DNA from: Ornithinimicrobium sufpigmenti | Lineage (GTDB): Bacteria; Actinomycetota; Actinomycetes; Actinomycetales; Dermatophilaceae | NCBI RefSeq assembly: GCF_004322775.1 | Contig: NZ_CP036403.1 | Span: 2,542,001-2,606,000 of the forward strand | Length of the DNA: 64,000 bases | Reading direction: 5' to 3' | Shown: in pieces, positions 34,631-42,975 of the stretch | How the letters are laid out: every line of letters begins with the position of its first letter | Numbering within the stretch: the stretch's first letter is position 1 | Program-made: the position numbers and the translations under genes | The notes under the pieces: model-generated | The model's database searches: none | What the model saw: only the letters and a program-made list of their open reading frames with translations | What the model was told of the DNA's origin: nothing

Positions 34631-34700
34631 GACCGAGCCACACCTGGAGACAGTGGCCACCGTTGGAACGGTGGCCAGAACACCTATCCGTGGCTCGGTC
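34631..34700. repeat. nested palindromic element, upstream copy (E2)
   Basis: This 70-bp element has perfect 11-bp outer arms (GACCGAGCCAC / GTGGCTCGGTC) and a perfect 11-bp inner hairpin (TGGCCACCGTT-GG-AACGGTGGCCA), separated by 12-nt spacers on each side. It has the same architecture and orientation as the copy at 33504-33567. It ends 9 bp before the Zur box. Confidence 0.8.
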
Positions 34701-34709
34701 ATGGAGATT

Positions 34710-34724
34710 TGACAATCATTCTCA
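34710..34724 (+). promoter_or_regulatory. Zur operator upstream of znuA
   Basis: TGACAATCATTCTCA matches the actinobacterial Zur-box pattern (TGAtAATcATTtTCA-like). It lies 20 bp before the znuA ATG and overlaps the presumed promoter, so Zur with bound zinc would repress the operon. Confidence 0.8.
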
Positions 34725-34744
34725 TTCGCAGAACTCTTAGCGGT

Positions 34745-35824
34745 ATGACGCGACTCCCCACGGCCCCTGGCGGCCTCGCCGCACTCACCGCGCTGACTCT
34801 CATGCTGGGGCTGGCGGGCTGCGGCAACGGAGCCAGCGGTGGGACGAGCGGCGGCGCCGGGGGCGGCAACGGAGACGGCGGGAGCGCGGGAGGTGCAGGG
34901 CAGCTGTCTGTGGTCACCAGCTTCTACCCCATCGAGCACCTCGCCTCCCGGGTGGCCGGTGAGCACGCCGACGTCTCCACCCTCACCTCCGCGGGCGTCG
35001 ACCCGCACGACGTGGAGCTGACCCCGCGACAGGTCGCCGCGCTCGGGGGCGCAGACCTGGTCCTCTACAGCGCGGGCATGCAGCCCGTCGTGGACCAGGC
35101 GGTCGCGGCCGAGGCAGCCGATCAGGCCGTCGACCTGGCCCCGCACGCCGACCTGCTGCTGGTCGGGGAAAGCCCGCACGACCACGACGGCGACGGACAC
35201 GACGAGAGCGACCACGCGCACGACGACGAGAGCGACCACGCGCACGACGACGAGAGCGACCACGCGCACGACGACGAGAGCGACCACGGTCACGACCACG
35301 GCCCCGAGGACCCGCACTTCTGGCTCGACCCCGAACGGTACGGCCAGGTCGCGGAGGTCATCGCCGCCGAGCTCATCGCCGTCGACCCGGACAACGCCGG
35401 CAGCTACGAGGCCAACCTGGAGATCGTGCTCGCAGACCTGGAGGAGATGGACCAGGAGTTCGTCGAGGGCCTGGCGGAGTGCCGCAGCCGTGACCTGGTG
35501 ACCACCCACGAGGCGTTCGGCTACCTGGCGCACCGCTACGACCTGCGGCAGACCGGCATCACCGGGATCGCCCCGGACTCCGAGCCCTCCCCCGCGCGCC
35601 TCGCCGAGGTCGCCGGCCAGATCCGGGACCTGGACGTCCGTGCGATCTACTCCGAGCCGATCCTGCAGGACGACATCGCCCGGACGATCGCCAACGAGAC
35701 CGGCACCGAGGTCCTCACGCTCGACCCCGTCGAGGGCGTGACCGACGACTCCGCCGGGTCCACGTACGAGGAGATCATGCGGGCCAACCTCGCGTCGCTG
35801 CGCCAAGGCCTGGGCTGCTCATGA
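34745..35824 (+). CDS. znuA: zinc ABC transporter, substrate-binding lipoprotein
   Basis: This 359-residue cluster A-1 metal-binding protein has a lipobox LAGC (Cys ~27), then a Gly-rich tether. Zinc ligands are suggested by FYPIEHLASRVAG, GVDPHDVELTP, HEAFGYLAHRYDL and the C-terminal Asp region. A His/Asp-rich loop (~140-185) is built from three perfect DESDHAHD repeats plus a variant, and would gather zinc. The first gene of znuACB-zur; its stop overlaps znuC (ATGA). Regulated by the Zur box upstream. Confidence 0.93.
   Translation: MTRLPTAPGGLAALTALTLMLGLAGCGNGASGGTSGGAGGGNGDGGSAGGAGQLSVVTSFYPIEHLASRVAGEHADVSTLTSAGVDPHDVELTPRQVAALGGADLVLYSAGMQPVVDQAVAAEAADQAVDLAPHADLLLVGESPHDHDGDGHDESDHAHDDESDHAHDDESDHAHDDESDHGHDHGPEDPHFWLDPERYGQVAEVIAAELIAVDPDNAGSYEANLEIVLADLEEMDQEFVEGLAECRSRDLVTTHEAFGYLAHRYDLRQTGITGIAPDSEPSPARLAEVAGQIRDLDVRAIYSEPILQDDIARTIANETGTEVLTLDPVEGVTDDSAGSTYEEIMRANLASLRQGLGCS
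35201..35296 (+). repeat. 24-bp in-frame tandem repeat inside znuA
   Basis: Perfect 24-bp units start at 35201, 35225 and 35249, and a diverged fourth starts at 35273. Each encodes DESDHAHD. Copy number could vary by slippage without shifting the frame, changing the length of the zinc-collecting loop. Confidence 0.9.
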
Positions 35825-36606
35825 TGCGGCGCGAGATGGTGACCGCTGACGCCTCGGGCAGCGACCTGACCGACACCGAGGACCTGGTCGTGTCGATGCA
35901 CCGTGCCACCTTCGGCTACCAGGGCCGACCCGTGGTCACGGACGTCGACCTCGACGTCCGCCGCGGCGAGGTCGTCGCCGTCCTCGGGCCCAACGGCTCC
36001 GGCAAGACGACGCTGGTCAAGGCGCTGGTAGGCCTGTCGGAGCACCTGTCCGGCGACGTCAGCGTGCTCGGCACCCCCCTGGCACGGCTGCGCGACCGGA
36101 CCCGCATCGGCTACGTGCCGCAACGGCATACCCTCGTGGGCGGGGTGCGGGCCACGGTGACCGAGGTCGTGGCGACCGGCCTGCTCGCCCGCCGCCCCTG
36201 GTGGCGGCCGGCCTCGCGCACGGACCGCGCCGCCGTGCAGCAGTCGCTGGAGACGGTCGGGCTGGCCGACCGGGCACGGTTCGACGTCGACACCCTGTCC
36301 GGGGGGCAGCAGCGGCGGGTGCTCATCGCGCGGGCGCTGGTCGCCGAGCCGGAGGTCCTGGTCATGGACGAGCCGACGGCCGGCGTCGACCACGCGAGCC
36401 AGGCCGTGCTCGCGGGCGTCCTGCAACGGCTCGGCGCCGAGGGCACCACGATGCTCGTCGTCACCCACGAGCTGGCCGCGTTGCGCGGCGTCGTCGACCG
36501 CATCCTCGAGGTCGACACCGGTCACCTGGTCTTCGACGGCACACCGCAGCGGTATGCCGTGCACCAGGGCGAGCTGGCCCGCGCGGCCGGGAGGGGGTCG
36601 GCATGA
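35821..36606 (+). CDS. znuC: zinc ABC transporter, ATPase
   Basis: This 261-residue ABC ATPase has Walker A GPNGSGKTTL, Q-loop VPQRHTL, signature LSGGQQRRVLIARALV, Walker B VLVMDEPTAGVD and H-loop VVTHE. It powers zinc import with ZnuB. The ATG overlaps the znuA stop by 4 nt, and its own stop overlaps znuB the same way, so the operon is translationally coupled. Confidence 0.92.
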   Translation: MMRREMVTADASGSDLTDTEDLVVSMHRATFGYQGRPVVTDVDLDVRRGEVVAVLGPNGSGKTTLVKALVGLSEHLSGDVSVLGTPLARLRDRTRIGYVPQRHTLVGGVRATVTEVVATGLLARRPWWRPASRTDRAAVQQSLETVGLADRARFDVDTLSGGQQRRVLIARALVAEPEVLVMDEPTAGVDHASQAVLAGVLQRLGAEGTTMLVVTHELAALRGVVDRILEVDTGHLVFDGTPQRYAVHQGELARAAGRGSA

Positions 36607-37646
36607 GCGAGATGCTGGCGCTGGAGTTCATGCGCAACGCGCTCGTGGCCGCGCTGTTCGTCGGGCTCGCCGCCCCGATGGTCGGCATCTTCCTGGTGCA
36701 GCGGCGGCTCTCGCTGATCGGCGACGGGCTGGGCCACGTGGCGCTGGCCGGCGTGGCGATCGGTGTCGTCACCCAGACCAGCCCGGTGTGGTCCGCCCTG
36801 GTGGCCGCCGTCATCGCCGGCATCGCGATCGAGCTGATCCGGGCCCGAGGACGCACCTCGGGCGACGTGGCGCTGGCGCTGATGTTCTACGGCGGCATCG
36901 CGGCGGGCGTGGTCATCATCAACCGCGCGGACGGCGGGCAGACCGGCAACCTCACCGGGTTCCTGTTCGGTGCCATCACCACCACGTCCCGCGAGGACCT
37001 CGTGGTGTTCGCGGTCCTCTCGACCGCGATCATCGTCGCGGCCCTCGCCCTGCGTGACCGGCTCTTCGCCGTGGCCGGGGACGAGGAGTACGCCCGCGCC
37101 TCCGGGCTGCCGGTGCTCGCGCTCAACATCGTGCTGGCGGTGCTCACCGCGGTGACCGTGGTGGTCGCGATGCGGGTGATCGGGCTGCTGCTCATCAGCG
37201 CGCTGATGATCATCCCGAACGCCGCGGCACAGCAGTTCTCGGGCAGCTTCCGGGCGGCCGGGTGGTGGGCGGCGCTCATCGGCGTCGTCTCCTCGGTCGG
37301 GGGCGTGGTCACCTCCTTCTACGCCGACACCGCCTCGGGCGGGACGATCGTGCTGCTCTCCATCGCCCTGTTCGCGGTCGCCGCGCTGGGGGGCGCCGTC
37401 CGCCGCGCCGTGGCGCTGGCCAGACACCGGCACGCCGAGCGGCACCCGCACGAGCACGGCCCCGGCTGCGGTCACGACCCCGTGCCGCACGGCGACCACG
37501 TCGACTACCTGCACGACGGCCACCGGCATGCCGCTCACGAGGGCCACTACGACGAGCACGCGCCCCAGGTGCACCCGCACGAGCACGACCCGCTCAGCGT
37601 GCCGCATACCCTCGAGAAGCCCGAGAGCCAGGAGGCCGCACCGTGA
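36603..37646 (+). CDS. znuB: zinc ABC transporter, permease with His-rich tail
   Basis: This 347-residue ABC-3 permease has about eight transmembrane helices over residues 1-265 (RLSLIGDGLGHVALAGVA and the AMRVIGLLLISALMIIPNA region are family hallmarks). Unusually, the last ~80 residues form a hydrophilic His/Asp/Glu-rich tail (HAERHPHEHGPGCGHD onward), which should lie in the cytosol and could hold incoming zinc. The stop overlaps zur (GTGA), and the zur Shine-Dalgarno is within its last codons. Confidence 0.9.
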   Translation: MSEMLALEFMRNALVAALFVGLAAPMVGIFLVQRRLSLIGDGLGHVALAGVAIGVVTQTSPVWSALVAAVIAGIAIELIRARGRTSGDVALALMFYGGIAAGVVIINRADGGQTGNLTGFLFGAITTTSREDLVVFAVLSTAIIVAALALRDRLFAVAGDEEYARASGLPVLALNIVLAVLTAVTVVVAMRVIGLLLISALMIIPNAAAQQFSGSFRAAGWWAALIGVVSSVGGVVTSFYADTASGGTIVLLSIALFAVAALGGAVRRAVALARHRHAERHPHEHGPGCGHDPVPHGDHVDYLHDGHRHAAHEGHYDEHAPQVHPHEHDPLSVPHTLEKPESQEAAP

Positions 37647-38056
37647 CCACCGCCCGTCGCCTCACCCGGCAGCAGAGCGCCGTCATGGCGCAGCTCGCCG
37701 AGCTGGACGACTTCACCAGCGCCCAGGACCTGCACGCCAGCCTGCGCGGGGCGGGGGCCAAGGTGGGTCTGGCGACCGTCTACCGGACCCTGGCCGCGAT
37801 GGCCGCCGCCGGCGAGATCGACACCCTGCGCACCGACGAGGGCGAGGCCGTCTACCGCAAGTGCTCCACCGGGCACCACCACCACCTGGTCTGCCGGGAG
37901 TGCGGCCGCACGGTGGAGATCCAGGGCCCGGCGGTGGAGCGCTGGGCCGACAAGGTCGGCGCCGAGCACGGCTTCGCCCAGGTGCAGCACACGCTCGAGG
38001 TCTTCGGCGTCTGCCCCGCCTGCACCCGCACCGACACACCGGCACCGGGCCCCTGA
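37643..38056 (+). CDS. zur: zinc uptake regulator, FUR family
   Basis: This 137-residue Fur-type repressor has an N-terminal winged helix (AKVGLATVYRTLAAMAAAGE, recognition helix) and a dimerisation domain with the metal site STGHHHHLVCRECG (His ligands and the first CXXC) and CPAC (second CXXC, structural zinc). With Zn bound it should repress its own operon through the box at 34710-34724, closing a negative feedback loop. GTG 37643 has AGGAGG 8 nt upstream within znuB. Confidence 0.92.
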   Translation: MTTARRLTRQQSAVMAQLAELDDFTSAQDLHASLRGAGAKVGLATVYRTLAAMAAAGEIDTLRTDEGEAVYRKCSTGHHHHLVCRECGRTVEIQGPAVERWADKVGAEHGFAQVQHTLEVFGVCPACTRTDTPAPGP

Positions 38057-38078
38057 CGACGGAGCGCGCACGTGCGCG

Positions 38079-38864
38079 TCAGGAGGTGGGCGCGTCCACC
38101 GCACCGCCGTAGCGGCGGTCCCGGGAGACGTACTGCTCGATCGCCGCCCACAGGTTGCGCCGGTCGTAGTCGGGCCAGAGCACGTCCTGGAAGACCATCT
38201 CGGCATAGGCGCTCTGCCAGAGCAGGAAGTTGGAGGTCCGCTGCTCGCCCGAGCTGCGCAGGAAGAGGTCCACGTCGGGCACCTCGGGGTGGTAGAGGTA
38301 GCGGCCGATGGTGCGCTCGTCGATCCCGCGCGGCGACAGCCGCCCCGCCTTGACGTCCTCGCCGATGGCACGCACCGCGTCCGCGAGCTCGGCGCGCCCG
38401 CCGTAGTTGACGCAGAAGTTCAGGGTGATGACGTTGTTGTTGCGGGTCCGCTGCTCCGCGTCGCGCAGCTCCGAGATCACCGACCTCCACAGCCGCGGCG
38501 TCCGTCCGGACCACACGACGCGCACGCCCCAGGAGTCCAGCTCGTCCCGCCGCCGGTGGATGACGTCACGGTTGAAGCCCATCAGGAAGCGCACCTCGTC
38601 AGGGCTGCGGCGCCAGTTCTCCGTGGAGAAGGCATACGCGCTGATGCACTGCACCCCGATCTCGATCCCACCGGCGATCACGTCCAGCAGCGAGGCCTCC
38701 CCCGCCTCGTGCCCCTGGGTCCGCCGCAGACCACGCTGGTTGGCCCAGCGGCCGTTGCCGTCCATGACGATCGCCACGTGCCGGGGCACCAGCTCGGGCG
38801 GGATCGCCGGCGGCCTGGCGCCCGAGGGGTGGGCATAGGGCGGCACGGGCTGGCGGGTCGCCAT
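38079..38864 (-). CDS. uppS: isoprenyl transferase (undecaprenyl diphosphate synthase type)
   Basis: This ~261-residue cis-prenyltransferase extends isoprenyl diphosphates for the cell-wall lipid carrier. It shows the catalytic Asp loop [45 protein letters not shown] and [23 protein letters not shown] 38864 was chosen; it begins 5 nt after the recO stop, so the two genes are probably co-transcribed. Confidence 0.93.
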   Translation of the reverse strand: MATRQPVPPYAHPSGARPPAIPPELVPRHVAIVMDGNGRWANQRGLRRTQGHEAGEASLLDVIAGGIEIGVQCISAYAFSTENWRRSPDEVRFLMGFNRDVIHRRRDELDSWGVRVVWSGRTPRLWRSVISELRDAEQRTRNNNVITLNFCVNYGGRAELADAVRAIGEDVKAGRLSPRGIDERTIGRYLYHPEVPDVDLFLRSSGEQRTSNFLLWQSAYAEMVFQDVLWPDYDRRNLWAAIEQYVSRDRRYGGAVDAPTS

Positions 38865-38868
38865 CGGC

Positions 38869-39600
38869 TCAGCTGGTCCTCTCGACGTGTCGCAGGGAGC
38901 GGACCCCACGCTCCAGGTGCCATTGCAGGTAGGCGGCCACCAGGCCGCTCGCCTCGTGCCGGTGCCGGCTCTGGCTGGCGTCGGCGACCGACCAGTCCCC
39001 CGCCATGAGCGCGCCGAGCAGGGCGAAGGTCTCCGGTGCAGGGGCGGTGGACCCGGGCGGACGGCATACCGGGCAGACCGCCCCGCCCGAGGGGACGTGG
39101 AAGGCCCGGTGCGGACCGCTCATCCCGCAGCGGGCGCAGTCGACGAAGCTGGCGCGCCAACCGCCGATGGCCAGCGCCCGGATGAGGTAGGAGTCGAGGA
39201 CGAGACGGGGCTCGTGCTCGCGCGCGGCGAGCGCCGCCAGGCCCCCGGCCAGCAGCCGGAAGTGCTGGGTCGCCGGCTGCCCCTCCTCGGTGAGCTGCTC
39301 GCAGGTCTCCAGCATCACGCTCGCCGCGGTGAACGCCGGGTAGTCCCGGGCGATCGCCTCGCCGTAGGGGGCCAGCCCGTCGGCCTGGGTGACCGTGTCG
39401 AGGTTGCGGCCCTCGTAGCACTGCACGTCCACCACCATCCCCGGCTCGAGCCGGGCGCCGAACTTGCTCTTCGTCCGCCGCACCCCCTTGGCGACGGCCC
39501 GCACCTTGCCCCGGCCGCGGGTGAGGAGGGTGACGATCCGGTCGGCCTCGCCCAGCTTGTGCGTGCGCAGCACGACGGCTGCTTCGCGGTAGGTGGGCAT
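38869..39600 (-). CDS. recO: DNA repair protein RecO
   Basis: This 243-residue RecFOR-pathway mediator loads RecA on SSB-coated DNA. The N-terminal OB fold is visible ([20 protein letters not shown] and [20 protein letters not shown]). A zinc-binding cysteine cluster CARCG and CPVC lies in the C-terminal helical domain. In actinobacteria recO usually lies between era and uppS; here uppS is adjacent but era is ~7.6 kb away. The start ATG 39600 has GACAAT 6 nt upstream, a weak leaderless pattern. Confidence 0.92.
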   Translation of the reverse strand: MPTYREAAVVLRTHKLGEADRIVTLLTRGRGKVRAVAKGVRRTKSKFGARLEPGMVVDVQCYEGRNLDTVTQADGLAPYGEAIARDYPAFTAASVMLETCEQLTEEGQPATQHFRLLAGGLAALAAREHEPRLVLDSYLIRALAIGGWRASFVDCARCGMSGPHRAFHVPSGGAVCPVCRPPGSTAPAPETFALLGALMAGDWSVADASQSRHRHEASGLVAAYLQWHLERGVRSLRHVERTS

Positions 39601-39679
39601 GCGCTCATTGTCCCCCACGCTCCCGGGCCCCCGCTCGTGCCACACCGGCCCCCGGGCGCCTTGCCCGACGACGGAGGGA

Positions 39680-39691
39680 TGTTCACGAACA
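39680..39691. promoter_or_regulatory. palindrome upstream of alkB-like gene
   Basis: TGTTC-AC-GAACA lies ~40 bp before a leaderless-type -10 (TATTGT, 39732-39737). It differs from the actinobacterial LexA box (TCGAAC-N4-GTTCGA) but could be an operator. Confidence 0.35.
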
Positions 39692-39743
39692 GATGTGCGG
39701 TTCAGGCTGGCGTCGCGTGGCACGTGTGTTCTATTGTCGACGT

Positions 39744-40379
39744 ATGATGCTGCAAGGATCCTTGCTCGACCAGGTGGAGCAGGTCGGACTGCGCCCGCTC
39801 GCTGGAGCGGTTCGCCGCACGGTGCTCGACCACGGCGCCTGGGTCGACGTGCGGCCCGGGTGGGTGACCGGCTCCGACGAGCTGTTCACCCGGCTCGCGC
39901 TCGGCGGGCCGGCCGGGGTGGAGTGGCGGGGCGAGCAACGCCAGATGTATGACAGGCAGGTCACCACTCCCCGGCTGCTGCGCTTCTACCGCGAACGCGA
40001 GCGCCTGCCGGACCCGGTCCTGGAGCACGCCCGGCTGGCGCTGTCCGAGCACTACGCCGCCGAGCTCGGCGAGCCGTTCGCGACCGCCGGCATGTGCCTC
40101 TACCGCGACGGCCGCGACAGCGTCGCCTGGCACGGCGACCGTTTCGGGCGGGCGGCCGACCGCGACACCATGGTCGCCATCGTCTCCCTCGGCTCGCCGC
40201 GGGCCCTGCTGCTGCGGCCGCGCGGTGGCGGGGAGAGCCTGCGCCACGTGCTCGGCCATGGTGATCTCCTGGTGATGGGCGGCTCCTGCCAGCGCACCTG
40301 GGACCACTGCGTGCCCAAGACCAGCCAGCCGGTCGGCCCCCGGATCAGCATCCAGTTCCGTCCCCGCGGGGTGCGCTGA
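39744..40379 (+). CDS. AlkB-like 2-oxoglutarate/Fe(II) dioxygenase
   Basis: This 211-residue protein has a double-stranded beta-helix oxygenase fold. The iron ligands HxD...H are in VAWHGDRFG and WDHCVPK, with the 2-oxoglutarate-binding arginines in GPRISIQFRPR. It also has MCLYRDGRDSVAWHGD, the AlkB-family Tyr/Asp region. AlkB proteins reverse alkylation of DNA or RNA bases. ATG 39744 lies 6 nt after TATTGT, a leaderless start; ATG 39747 is an alternative. A short palindrome upstream may be an operator. Confidence 0.85.
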   Translation: MMLQGSLLDQVEQVGLRPLAGAVRRTVLDHGAWVDVRPGWVTGSDELFTRLALGGPAGVEWRGEQRQMYDRQVTTPRLLRFYRERERLPDPVLEHARLALSEHYAAELGEPFATAGMCLYRDGRDSVAWHGDRFGRAADRDTMVAIVSLGSPRALLLRPRGGGESLRHVLGHGDLLVMGGSCQRTWDHCVPKTSQPVGPRISIQFRPRGVR

Positions 40380-40419
40380 GCCGAGCGGTCGGCAGCCCCG
40401 GGCGCGGCGGCATCTCACG

Positions 40420-42972
40420 CTAGGGACGCGGCAGCGTGCCGATCTGCTGCTGCAGCAGCTCACGGACCGCGTCCGCGTCGCGCGCGGCGAGGGCGGCGGC
40501 CGCCAGCTCGCGCATCGCCTCCAGGGACGTCTCGCGAAGGATGGCCTTGACGGAGGGGACCGCGACCGCGGTCGAGCTGAGCTCGCGCACCCCGAGGCCG
40601 ACGAGGAGGCGGGCGACCTCTGGCTCCGCGGCCATCTCGCCGCAGAGGCTGACGACCACGCCCTCGGGGGCGCGTTCGCAGATGAAGCGGATCAGCTGGA
40701 GCACGGAGGGGTCCAGCGGGTCGGACCAGCGTCCCACCCGGGGGTTGCCGCGCTCTGCGGCGAGGGTGTACTGCGAGAGGTCGTTGCTGCCGATGGAGAT
40801 GAGGTCGAGCCCCTGGGCCACTCGCCCCAGCCGCACCGCGACGGCCGGCACCTCGACCATGATCCCGACGCCGAGGCGGGCAGGAAGGCCTGGCAGACCG
40901 GCGCGGGTCGCTGCCTCGGCGAGCCTCGCCCTGGCCCAGTCGACGTCGTCGATGCAGGTGACCATCGGGAAGAGGACGTTGACCCGGTGCTCCTGCGCCA
41001 CCCGGCAGATCGCCTCCAGCTGGTCGCTCAGCACGCGCAGGTCGTCCCGGAAGGCGCGGATGCCACGCTCACCCAGGAACGGGTTGGTCTCGGGACGGGA
41101 CGGCAGGAAGCTCAGCGGCTTGTCCCCGCCCACGTCCCACGTGCGGATCGTCACGGGGTGGGGGTGGTATGCCGCCGCGATCGCGGAGTAGACCTCCACC
41201 TGCTGCGCGACGGTCGGGGCGGTGCGCGCGCGGGCGAAGACGGCCTCGGTGCGCACCAGGCCCGATCCCTCGGCCCCGAGGCCGGCCCCGAGCCGGGCGA
41301 CCGCGAGCGAGGACACATTGGCCTTCACCGTGATCCGCAGCCCGTCCCGCGTGGTCACCGGCAGGTGCGTGTCGGCCAGCGCCCGCTCGCGGTGCTCACG
41401 GCGGCGCTCCAGCATCGCCTCGAAGGCGGTCCGCACCTCCGGCGGCGGGTCGACGTCCACGCGTCCGCTGCGGGCGTCGAAGGCCACCAGCGTGCCGGGC
41501 GGGACGTCTGCGCGGTCACCGACACCGGTCAGGACCGGCACTCCTCGGGCCCGCGCGATCAGGACACCGTGCCCGAGGCCTCCGCCTCGACGGGTGAGCA
41601 CGCCCCTGATGGCGTGGGCGTCCAGGGAGATCGCCAGGCCGGGGTCGAGCTCGTCGACCACCAGGACACCTTCCCCCAGCGACTCGGGCTCGTCCTGGCC
41701 GAGCAGGATGCGCACCACCCGGTCCCCCACGCTGCGCACGTCCTGCGCGCGCTCGCGCTGGTAGCTGTCCGGGAGGGCGTCGAAGCGCGCCGCTACCCGC
41801 TCGACGCCACCGCACCAGGCCGCCGCCGCGCTGGCCCCACCGCGGATCCGGGACCGGACGTCGGCCTGCAGGCCAGGGTCGCGCAGCAGGATGGCGTGGG
41901 CGGCGAAGACCTCCGCCTCGCCATAGCCCAGGTGCCGGCGGGCATGCTCCTCCAGCGCCGCAAGCCGCAGCGTCGCCTGGGTGACTGCCCGGTCGAGCTG
42001 GCGCACCCTCTCCTCCGGGTCTGCGGACGAGCTCTCCCCGGTGTCGGGGCCTTGCCCGCCCCCGGGGCCAGGCCCCGGGTCGAGCAGCCGCTCGCCGATG
42101 ATCACCGGCCCGATGGCTGCCTCCAGGCTGGACCCGGCCACCCCCGGCTCGCTGGAGACCGCCGCCGGCACCGGCAGCTCGACCTCCGCCAGCGGCTCCA
42201 CCGGCCCCACGTCGTCACCGAAGGCGCTGGCGGCGAGCTCCTCCAGGTCGGCGAGCACCTTCTCGGCCCCGGCCCCGCGGGCCTCGGCCAGGAGGACGTG
42301 CCCCTGCCGCGCCCCCAGCGTGGCGACCGCCGAGAGGCTGCGGGCATCGACCGGGCCGCGGCCGGTCGTCGCGTTGGTCAGCCGCACCTCGGCGACGGGC
42401 TCCGCCTCGCCGACCAGGGTCACCAGGCGGGCAGCCGGTCGTGCGTGCAGGCCGTGCTCGCCCAGGACCGCGAGCTCGCGGGAGACCCACGGCCGGGTGT
42501 CCTCGGACGCGGCGGGCTCCTCGGCCTCCCGTGCCGGCCGGTCGCCGCGACTCTCGGCCTGCAGGTGCTCCACCTTCGCCGCCAGCCCGCGCTCGGCCTC
42601 TCGGGCAACGGTGCTCAGGTCGGCGCCGGTGCCCGCGGCCACGACCGCCGCCAGCAGCCCCTCGACGAGCGGGGCCGGGCTCACCCGGACCCGGGCCGCC
42701 ACCGCGGGGTCCAGCAGCTCCAGCGCCATCTCCGCGGACAGGACGGCGCTGCCCAGGTCGACCAGGACGAGCACCCCGTCGCCGCCGGTGGCGGTGTCCA
42801 CCGCGGCCACGACCTCGGCGACGAGGGCGGCGTCCGTGCCGGTGGTGCGCTCGTCCAGCCCCGAGGCCAGCTCGACCACCGGGCTGGACCCGCCGGGGCT
42901 CATCTCCTGAGCCAGGTCTCGTGCCGCCCGGGCGAGGGCGCGGCTGTGTGAGACGACGACGACGCCGATCAT
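40420..42972 (-). CDS. dhaM: DhaM-HPr-Enzyme I fusion (PTS phosphoryl donor of dihydroxyacetone kinase)
   Basis: The protein has 850 residues and three modules. DhaM EIIA-like domain (~1-130) has active His in VVVSHSRALA. HPr domain (~165-255) has active His in GEHGLHARPAARL. Enzyme I runs ~285-845, with phospho-His in GGGLGHGVLIARARG, PEP-site RTWDVGGDKPLSFLP, GSNDLSQYTLAAERGN and catalytic Cys in LCGEMAAEP. It carries phosphate from PEP to DhaL-bound ADP. E. coli DhaM has only a truncated EI, whereas here the PEP-binding half is present, so it may be self-sufficient. It begins 3 nt after the dhaL stop. Confidence 0.9.
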   Translation of the reverse strand: MIGVVVVSHSRALARAARDLAQEMSPGGSSPVVELASGLDERTTGTDAALVAEVVAAVDTATGGDGVLVLVDLGSAVLSAEMALELLDPAVAARVRVSPAPLVEGLLAAVVAAGTGADLSTVAREAERGLAAKVEHLQAESRGDRPAREAEEPAASEDTRPWVSRELAVLGEHGLHARPAARLVTLVGEAEPVAEVRLTNATTGRGPVDARSLSAVATLGARQGHVLLAEARGAGAEKVLADLEELAASAFGDDVGPVEPLAEVELPVPAAVSSEPGVAGSSLEAAIGPVIIGERLLDPGPGPGGGQGPDTGESSSADPEERVRQLDRAVTQATLRLAALEEHARRHLGYGEAEVFAAHAILLRDPGLQADVRSRIRGGASAAAAWCGGVERVAARFDALPDSYQRERAQDVRSVGDRVVRILLGQDEPESLGEGVLVVDELDPGLAISLDAHAIRGVLTRRGGGLGHGVLIARARGVPVLTGVGDRADVPPGTLVAFDARSGRVDVDPPPEVRTAFEAMLERRREHRERALADTHLPVTTRDGLRITVKANVSSLAVARLGAGLGAEGSGLVRTEAVFARARTAPTVAQQVEVYSAIAAAYHPHPVTIRTWDVGGDKPLSFLPSRPETNPFLGERGIRAFRDDLRVLSDQLEAICRVAQEHRVNVLFPMVTCIDDVDWARARLAEAATRAGLPGLPARLGVGIMVEVPAVAVRLGRVAQGLDLISIGSNDLSQYTLAAERGNPRVGRWSDPLDPSVLQLIRFICERAPEGVVVSLCGEMAAEPEVARLLVGLGVRELSSTAVAVPSVKAILRETSLEAMRELAAAALAARDADAVRELLQQQIGTLPRP

Positions 42973-42975
42973 GCC

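Noticed and set aside
34532..35806. Open frame extending the DUF559 gene across znuA
   Set aside because: It is antisense to znuA with Val/Asp/Gly-biased shadow composition; the domain starts at 34531.
39680..39691. LexA/SOS box upstream of the AlkB-like gene
   Set aside because: TGTTC-N2-GAACA does not match the TCGAAC-N4-GTTCGA spacing; kept only as a generic palindrome.
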